Source of the DNA: Hemicentrotus pulcherrimus
Lineage: Eukaryota; Echinodermata; Echinoidea; Camarodonta; Strongylocentrotidae
Reading direction: 5' to 3'
Length of the DNA: 64,000 nt
Assembly (NCBI GenBank): GCA_003118195.1
Contig: BEXV01000061.1
Coordinates: forward strand, 326,424-390,423
Part shown: piece by piece, positions 57,601-64,000 of the stretch
How positions within the stretch are numbered: position 1 is the first letter of the stretch
Layout of the letters: the number at the start of each line of letters is the position of its first letter
Made by a program: the position numbers and the translations under genes
Notes under the pieces: generated by a model
The model's input: the letters and a program-made list of their open reading frames with translations, nothing else
Databases searched by the model: none
Told to the model about the DNA's origin: nothing

Positions 57601-60109
57601 TAATTAGCTCGGTGTCAAAATTCTATATTTATTGTGTCCATTTTTTTCTTCTTCAAATTAAAGATACTCAAAACAACACATAGAATAATTAATTTTATCA
57701 TATTTTTTAATTGTGATAGCTTGATCGGCATAAAAGTTGATTGAAAGAGGAAAATGAATCTTAGAAAAAAAAAGAAAGCTGCTTAGAAACTATCAAACAA
57801 TAATCCTCACTACGTTACCATCTTATGAAGATAACATTATAGGAGATTCCATAATTATAAGAGACTTCAGATTTTTTTTATCAACTTTTCAAAGGAATAT
57901 GGGATATCTAATCAGCTACATGTAAGTAAACAAGATAATCAAGTTTTATACAGACTGTATTCTAACTTACAATATCTATCTATTGTCTGTCAAACCTGAT
58001 ATTACTGCCCACTACATGCAGTAAAAATTAAAATTTGTTTTAGGACTGGAGAAAGAAGCATTATAAACCCGTCAAATACATTTTGTTTCTAATTTCTAAT
58101 ATCTTTTTGAAAGCAATCGATATGTCATCATCTCAGGAAGATAGCAAAGAGATAATTGATCTACTTTACAAATATGTAAAAACTCCTTTATGCAAATTTA
58201 GTCATGATTGATGAAATCCACAAAATGAACAGTTATTATGCCTGCTTCTTAGATAATAAAATAACAATATTCCATTCTTGCATACATGTAGCACATACAA
58301 CTTCATGATATGACAATATTATGCACTTCCAAAGAGCTTTGAAAACTCCTTTTAAGAGAGCAACCATTTCATTGTTCCCTCTTCCGGGTTGACTAGATTG
58401 ACCTAAAATATAGTTCTATTACACTTAACATTTAAAGGTAAGCTGTTACCTTTTAATGAGGTAATACTTTTACCTTTGGTTAATATGCACACAAATGCCC
58501 TGTTTGATTAAGACTGTTGTATCTTCCTTAAAAAATGATAGGGGATGCTTCAAAGAAAAAATCCTTTTTAACTTTTACAAAATACTCATAAATGTTAAAA
58601 CTTTGGGGACATATGAAAAAGTGTAAAATACTACAGTGTTGTTACTTATTCAGCACTCCTAAATTAATTATGAAACACAAATTTTCCTAGTCATTTTATA
58701 TTTGTGTCATGGATATCACTTGAGTTTTTGTATAACTATGTTCTGGTAAGTAGAAATAAATCAACTGCTAGAAATTTAACCAGTGATACATCTTAGATGA
58801 TAAAGACAAAACATATTTTTTTAAAACAATCATTTTACTTGATCTCTATATTAGAGAAATCTAAATTTCTAACTGTTCAACTCAGTGTAAAATGAATTAC
58901 AAACCTTTTGACTTTGCATTGCCTCCAGCCCATCCTCCGGCTACACAGAGGATTGCATCCAGCTTTTCACCCGAGAGGGCCTCCTCCACCTTTGAGTAGA
59001 CTTCTTCGGACTGCAGGGTCCAGGCATTGAGCTCACTGATGATGACGTTTGCATCTGCTTGCTCATTAGGGGCCAAATCAGCTGATAATACCCACTAGGA
59101 AAAGAGCAAATTATATAAAAAAAAGGTAAATCAAATGAGAATGTAGACTATAACCAAGTTAGAAGGGTCTTCACTCTACAGTATCATAAAGCATAGATCC
59201 TATATCAATTCTTGACCTTCCCTGAGCTAGAGCACAATGGACGGGTGGTTATCTCATCAACTCAGCTCTCTGTTAACAAAAGAAAAAGAGGATGATGGGG
59301 GACCAATGGTCACCGATTAGGCACTGTTTGTTATATAGAGGGCGCAAGTAGCTACAAGTAGTGCAGTGGGCCTTTAAACCATCATGATCATCAATAAGAC
59401 TCCTAATAAATTGTGATACTGGTGAATTAATTTATAGAGTATTATTAGATCTAGACTAGACTAGACTAGTATCGTCGTAGAAGTAGAAGTAGAACTAGAA
59501 GTATAGAAGGGGCTAGCCAACTTTAGCCCACTTTGGTAAAAACCAGTCTGAACAGAAAGTGGAATAGGCTTAACCCCGTACTATAGGTGGGGCTAAGAAA
59601 ATGCAGACGACCCTTATTTTTTAGGACGCATTTTGTCCTCGTTTATGAATATGAGGATATCCTTGATTATGAGGACGATCCTCATGCTCAGACCAGCACC
59701 CCTACTGATGTATTCAGTACTGAATGACTGCCATACACAACTACCAACAAACCCAACAACAACAACAACAACAACAACAATAACAGCAACAACGCTCAGT
59801 TGCGCTGCGCTACAGCGCTATACTAGCGCCTGGCCTGGCGAGCTAGCCGAGGCCGAGTCGATGCCGACATTGCACTGCTACCACAAAAGTAACAACAGGT
59901 GGGACTGTACTAAACTGTGTACAGAAGAGCCTCACGTTACAGATCCAAATTTGTACTTTAATTTTCAAAAAATATTTCCCAAAGATCAGAATCACTAGAA
60001 AAATAAGTTCTCAACAATTCACCCAGTTCTTTGACTTGTAAAAGTTCACCAATTGGGAACCAAGGGCCCCTTTTCCACCATAAACGAAGACACGGGAGTT
60101 TGCTGCCAT
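54593..60109 (-). CDS. QDPR: Quinoid dihydropteridine reductase, complete, 6 exons
   Basis: Exons in coding order: 60109-60023, 59094-58905, 57332-57192, 56597-56489, 55344-55261, 54692-54593. The joined CDS is 711 nt (236 residues plus stop; human is 244). QDPR is a cytosolic short-chain dehydrogenase that uses NADH to reduce quinonoid dihydrobiopterin, recycling tetrahydrobiopterin for aromatic amino-acid hydroxylases. Landmarks: N-terminal [14 protein letters not shown] (dinucleotide-binding Gly motif), Asp in [21 protein letters not shown] catalytic Tyr-x-x-x-Lys in [20 protein letters not shown] and C-terminal [15 protein letters not shown]. All junctions are GT-AG with matching phases. 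The start lies in a good context (A at -3, G at +4). It converges on ADGRA; no shared function is implied. Confidence 0.95.
55261..55344 (-). CDS. QDPR: QDPR exon 5
   Basis: An 84-nt exon encoding [20 protein letters not shown], then TTLEYVSE. The LDTPMNRK segment is identical to vertebrate QDPR. The acceptor is TTCCAG/G and the donor TGA/GTAAGT. Confidence 0.94.
55412..55784 (-). pseudogene. 3' fragment of a non-LTR retrotransposon (LINE)
   Basis: The minus-strand frame has [17 protein letters not shown], then [17 protein letters not shown] and VGLNEEEG. This is the style of LINE reverse-transcriptase C-termini (Arg-Gly-x-Pro-Lys-x-x-Trp-x-Asp-x-Val-Lys). Downstream on that strand is a short 3' region ending in a GATGATGATGAT tail. 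It lies in a QDPR intron in the same orientation as the gene. 5'-truncated with no intact domain. Confidence 0.65.
56284..56478. mobile_element. MITE family D, copy 2
   Basis: AAGCCCCACTGCACTACTTG, CTACTTGCGCCCTCTATA and, at the right, AAACTAGTGCAGATAGGC. It ends about 10 nt from the QDPR exon 4 donor. Confidence 0.8.
56489..56597 (-). CDS. QDPR: QDPR exon 4, catalytic Tyr-x-x-x-Lys
   Basis: A 109-nt exon encoding [20 protein letters not shown] and then ATALAILP. It holds the SDR catalytic tyrosine and lysine. The donor is TTACC/GTAAGT. A MITE-like element ends about 10 nt past this donor. Confidence 0.94.
57192..57332 (-). CDS. QDPR: QDPR exon 3
   Basis: A 141-nt exon (phase 1 in and out) encoding [20 protein letters not shown] and ending [20 protein letters not shown]. 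It corresponds to human KNCDLMWKQS to LDGTPG. The acceptor is CTTTAG/A and the donor GCAG/GTGAGA. Confidence 0.93.
57333..58904. other. QDPR intron 2
   Basis: AT-rich unique-looking intron, 1.57 kb. No repeat family or coding feature was recognised beyond a poly-C run near 57390. Confidence 0.6.
58905..59094 (-). CDS. QDPR: QDPR exon 2
   Basis: A 190-nt exon encoding [20 protein letters not shown] through [19 protein letters not shown]. The Asp after the second beta strand fits NADH preference. The acceptor is CCTAG/T and the donor AAAG/GTTTGT, a weaker donor than the others in this gene. Confidence 0.93.
59226..59379. mobile_element. MITE family D, copy 3 (inverted, truncated)
   Basis: AGAGGGCGCAAGTAGCTACA and AGTAGTGCAGTGGGCCTTTA are the inverse of the family D left end. 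GGGGGACCAATGG and GGTTATCTCATCAA match the inverse of the 56284 copy body. The other terminus is missing. Confidence 0.75.
59455..59825. repeat. Simple repeats in QDPR intron 1
   Basis: (CTAGA)n near 59455, AGAAGT repeats near 59480 and (CAA)n at 59752-59795. A GC-rich stretch follows to about 59870. A short repeat (59672-59711) is inverted at 61091-61129. Confidence 0.8.
60023..60109 (-). CDS. QDPR: QDPR exon 1
   Basis: Start ATG is read from 60109 downwards. 29 codons encode [20 protein letters not shown] and NFYKSKNW, the start of the NADH-binding fold. The donor is TGG/GTGAAT. It is shorter at the N-terminus than human QDPR, which has a run of alanines. Confidence 0.93.
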
Positions 60110-61329
60110 TTTGATGAAGTGAATGGTGAAGATTATAATAATATTTTCTAGTTTTTGGCATGTTTTGATATTTTTATATTTTGAAATAATTATAGGTATA
60201 AATTAATAATTTCTATAGATATATTAGGTAAATTTTGAATGTTGTTATAAGGTAATTTATAATTTTTATTGGAAATCTCTGTTCGAGGTTGTGACATCAC
60301 TGCTCATGGGGCTGAGCACTTTAGATTTTGATGAATATGTGTGAATAATTGGACATAAAAACACCATTTATTTTTCATGTGGAGCCTGTATTTAACATTT
60401 GCATGTAATTTGTAGATCACAAGACTCCCCTTAAGCTGTGAATGGATTTTGAGTCAAACTTGGGGCTGAGTTTTTGCCTAGGATGTCCCGACATGAAGGT
60501 AAGCAGATTGCAGAAACCGGAACATGTCAGCATTATTCCATAGGCTTTACGTTCAGAAAAGTCCTGCACTAATTCAAATGAATGTGATCTCGTGAACTGC
60601 GGCCGCCGGCTGCCTGGTCTGGCTACTGAGACCCGAGTTGATAATGTAAATGTGAATTTGACTGAATGATAACTCACTGATACAGATACACATGTAATTG
60701 TCATGCTGTTGATAACTGTTTTTCAAATGTGCGAATCAATCGTTTTGTTTAGATTGCCTGGGCAATTCAGGGAGGGACATCGTTAAGACCGTAAAAAAAA
60801 AGAAAAGCAAAACAAAAAAGAAGACACATTTCTGATTTCAATGACAATGTTGGCGAATGGGCTGTAGGGTCTACTTGTAATAGGAACAAACCTAGATTTT
60901 CTTAACTTATACCCCATTTTCATGTTCTCCACGATAGTGTTTAGCAAAAAGGCAGCCAGCGATAGCCAATCAGAAGGGCCAAAAGCGCCAGTGTTTGAAA
61001 ACGAGGCCGAGAAAGGTCGAAAGTAAAAGCGCATGCACAGGATGGGAGCTAAAGTTCTCATGGTTCTACGTGGGGTTAACTCCAGACCCTACACTAGTAG
61101 GGGCGCTGGTCCGAGAATGAGGGTCGTCCGCTTAAAGTAGGGTGTCTGATCGCGCACCCGATGTTGTGTGCTAAAATTCTTCCCATTGAGTTTGCACGCA
61201 TCCTAACTCCGGGAAGCTCCAACACCGGCGCCGCAGGCGTCGGAGCTTCGGTTTTACTGTCGTACAGGCTACAAATAAAAATTTTCTGGCGACATTATTG
61301 TTAAATCTGCAAAAGGAGTACTTACAATT
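60110..61329 (-). promoter_or_regulatory. QDPR upstream region / 5' UTR (undefined)
   Basis: The sequence 5' of the QDPR start must hold the 5' UTR and promoter. I see no clear TATA box or initiator and cannot place the transcription start. It contains an inverted copy of a short repeat (61091-61129) and a GC-rich foldback at about 61210-61250, just before the assembly gap. Confidence 0.3.
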
Positions 61330-61959
61330 NNNNNNNNNNNNNNNNNNNNNNNNNNNNNNNNNNNNNNNNNNNNNNNNNNNNNNNNNNNNNNNNNNNNNNN
61401 NNNNNNNNNNNNNNNNNNNNNNNNNNNNNNNNNNNNNNNNNNNNNNNNNNNNNNNNNNNNNNNNNNNNNNNNNNNNNNNNNNNNNNNNNNNNNNNNNNNN
61501 NNNNNNNNNNNNNNNNNNNNNNNNNNNNNNNNNNNNNNNNNNNNNNNNNNNNNNNNNNNNNNNNNNNNNNNNNNNNNNNNNNNNNNNNNNNNNNNNNNNN
61601 NNNNNNNNNNNNNNNNNNNNNNNNNNNNNNNNNNNNNNNNNNNNNNNNNNNNNNNNNNNNNNNNNNNNNNNNNNNNNNNNNNNNNNNNNNNNNNNNNNNN
61701 NNNNNNNNNNNNNNNNNNNNNNNNNNNNNNNNNNNNNNNNNNNNNNNNNNNNNNNNNNNNNNNNNNNNNNNNNNNNNNNNNNNNNNNNNNNNNNNNNNNN
61801 NNNNNNNNNNNNNNNNNNNNNNNNNNNNNNNNNNNNNNNNNNNNNNNNNNNNNNNNNNNNNNNNNNNNNNNNNNNNNNNNNNNNNNNNNNNNNNNNNNNN
61901 NNNNNNNNNNNNNNNNNNNNNNNNNNNNNNNNNNNNNNNNNNNNNNNNNNNNNNNNNNN
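61330..61959. other. Assembly gap (630 N)
   Basis: The gap is preceded by a GC-rich hairpin, GAAGCTCC and GGAGCTTC arms at about 61212-61248. Frames crossing it are meaningless. Confidence 0.99.
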
Positions 61960-64000
61960 CCGTGTTTACAAAGACGATCTGCGTTTCTCTCGACGATCTT
62001 TATTTTCGTACCAGCGCCCCTTCTGTACACCGGGAAATTATTCAAACAACGGTATTAGCCCTAGATCTAGATCTATTTTTTAGGAATCTAATAAAGAAAT
62101 ACAGTAATTAATATTTAGACTTACAATTTTTTTTACTCCTCTGGACATCCAGTGAACCACTTGAAATTATCATTTGAAGATGTCTTCAATGCGAAAAAGG
62201 GCGATTCCTAAACCAATTCAAAATGTGTATTTGGTTGATTCATCCATTGTATTTGTTTTCGTTGTATATCGTCGATTCAACATCGAAGAAAAAGTATATA
62301 TTCATTATTCATACATATGTGATGCGCCGCTACTATGTCTCTTCCCTATGTTGAATCAACAATTACACCACATATGTTTTGAATGGCTCGTACATACACA
62401 CTCACTTTCAAATCAAATCTAGCACTAAATTATTGATTGAATTAGAAGTAGAGTTTGTGATTTGGTGGTTTTTTATATTCAGTGGTATTTGTGAAAAATT
62501 GTGACGTATCAATCAAAATTTGGCCGAGGGAAAAGTAATGCAAGCGGGTGAAGAGCCCCACTATGGAATCATGTATGTAGAAGAGAGATTCAGTGAAGTT
62601 AACGCACAGTAGCTTCAGCAGAACCTATCCCTGAATGAAATAAAATGATGTTTTGGTCGACTTTCAAATTTTCATCATCTTCTCTGCCAAGGCCCACTCT
62701 CCAAGCCATGGCAAATTTATGGTGATGACAGTGACAGTGATCCCTAACATGTGCATAATGAAATACTCTGAGGGCTACCGTGCATTGACATCTGTACATG
62801 TTAGGCTGTGTCAATTTATTGACCTCTACTCCTTCAGAATAATTTGCAAAACTTTAAGAAAATGGCCCCTCAGAATGTATGTACATGTACATACATGTAC
62901 ATGTATGTACAACGATTCAGGATGATCTATCATCTACCTGTACATACACATGTAGCTTACTTCAGTATTCATTATTTCTTTGGTTATATATTTTTTTTGT
63001 GGCATTAGCAGACTGTTTTATGTCCATGATAGCCAGCAATCATGCTCCTTAGAACTCCCAAGTTTGGGTTTTTACTTAACCACCTCAGTAAACATGTACA
63101 TCTAATGTCTAATTCGCAACATTATCCTTGCACACATATCACTGATCAACTACAGGGATCAACTAGCATTTTATGAATGGATGGAGCTTATTAAAACATT
63201 TGCAAACAGTTTCTGATCAATGATTCATGTACAGTAAAAAAGGAAACAAAGATTTGATCACAATGAAAAACATGTACGAGAGTGTACATGTATGCAGCTT
63301 ACAATCTTCCAAAGTTGTAAGTATCAAATCAATTCTAACCCTGAAATGATCAGCTGAGGGATAGAGTCAGTGAGTCACATGTACTGTACCTGTACATGTA
63401 CAGCTTATGATGTCTGTTTTCAAAAATGTATTATTTATTTTCCATCTTTTCAAACATGTGTGATTGTGTGTAATATATGTATGGATTGTTTACCGGTAAA
63501 ACTTGGTCAATGTCTATTTTTATCCTTTTTCAGACATGTTGGAATTTTTTAACAATAAACTTGGTCAGCAGCAGTAATAATTAATTTTGAAAGACATCCC
63601 TTGTAATGTACATGTAGGGGGTTGACAATTGGCTTTGTGGACAATTTGATCAACTGTTCTTTTAGATATTCAATAACATGTAATCATACATGTACATTGT
63701 ACATTATATGGGACAAAACTTATGTTTCTGTTTTTCCAAGTTATGCTGTCAATCTATTACATCTATAGGAATTCTTTAAACTGCAAAACCATTATAACAG
63801 TTAAGTAATTCACCATCTTTTTGCCCTTTCTTATTTTTGAATTTTACTTGTAAATCAAATGTGACACTAATGCATGTGTAAGGTCTACAAGTTGAAGATT
63901 AGGGGTACAAAATTGTGATGGAAAATCTATGTTTGGCTTTACACTTTAATTTTGATGGTGGAAGGAATCATGATTTCAGAAGTGCTCATTTCATTTGTTT
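61960..64000. other. Non-coding DNA upstream of QDPR
   Basis: No gene recognised. Rich in TACATG/CATGTA motifs, densest at 62876-62910. Short frames, for example 62174-62422, have no recognisable domain. Confidence 0.5.

Noticed and set aside
61269..62083. 258- and 261-codon frames
   Set aside because: Almost entirely N.

Overview
This is animal (eukaryotic) genomic DNA with two split protein genes in a large repeat-rich background. Both genes have GT-AG introns, and the longest between visible exons is about 12.7 kb. The palindromic mobile-element families, the many TACATGTA motifs, the tRNA-headed SINEs and the N-filled gaps suggest a draft assembly of a marine deuterostome. My best guess is an echinoderm, probably a sea urchin. 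That species call is inference, not something the sequence proves.

Gene 1 is on the + strand (19345 to 46608, 17 visible exons). It encodes an adhesion GPCR of the ADGRA family (GPR123/124/125 type). The visible order is three leucine-rich repeats, LRR C-cap, Ig domain, hormone-receptor domain, GAIN/GPS, seven membrane segments, and a long tail ending in a PDZ-binding ETSV motif. Splice phases agree at all 16 junctions. The joined frame has no stop and gives about 1347 residues. The first exon or exons (signal peptide, LRR N-cap) are not visible. They lie upstream of the window, in the 13.4-14.1 kb gap, or in a form I could not recognise.

Gene 2 is on the - strand (60109 down to 54593, 6 exons). 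It encodes a complete 236-residue quinoid dihydropteridine reductase (QDPR), the enzyme that recycles tetrahydrobiopterin. The two genes converge tail to tail, with about 8 kb between stop codons holding their 3' UTRs and several repeats. I see no functional link between them.

Layout: 1-19344 has no recognisable exon and is either upstream DNA or intron 1 of ADGRA. It carries a dispersed 0.3-kb repeat, a SINE, a degenerate tandem array with a nested 491-bp inverted-repeat element, a 115-bp foldback element, and a duplicated flank around an assembly gap. 19345-46608 is ADGRA. Its introns hold tandem repeats that copy splice junctions or exon ends, a 122-bp triple repeat, and several MITE-like elements. 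46609-54592 is the 3' UTR/intergenic region. 54593-60109 is QDPR, with a LINE remnant and MITEs in its introns. 60110-64000 is QDPR upstream DNA with another gap.

I found no prokaryotic-type system, CRISPR array or viral gene. The most interesting signals are (i) a roughly 95-bp tandem array that duplicates an ADGRA intron/exon junction, (ii) a decayed partial copy of an Ig exon, (iii) a GPS site keeping HL/T but lacking two usual cysteines, and (iv) several foldback element families with multiple copies in the window.
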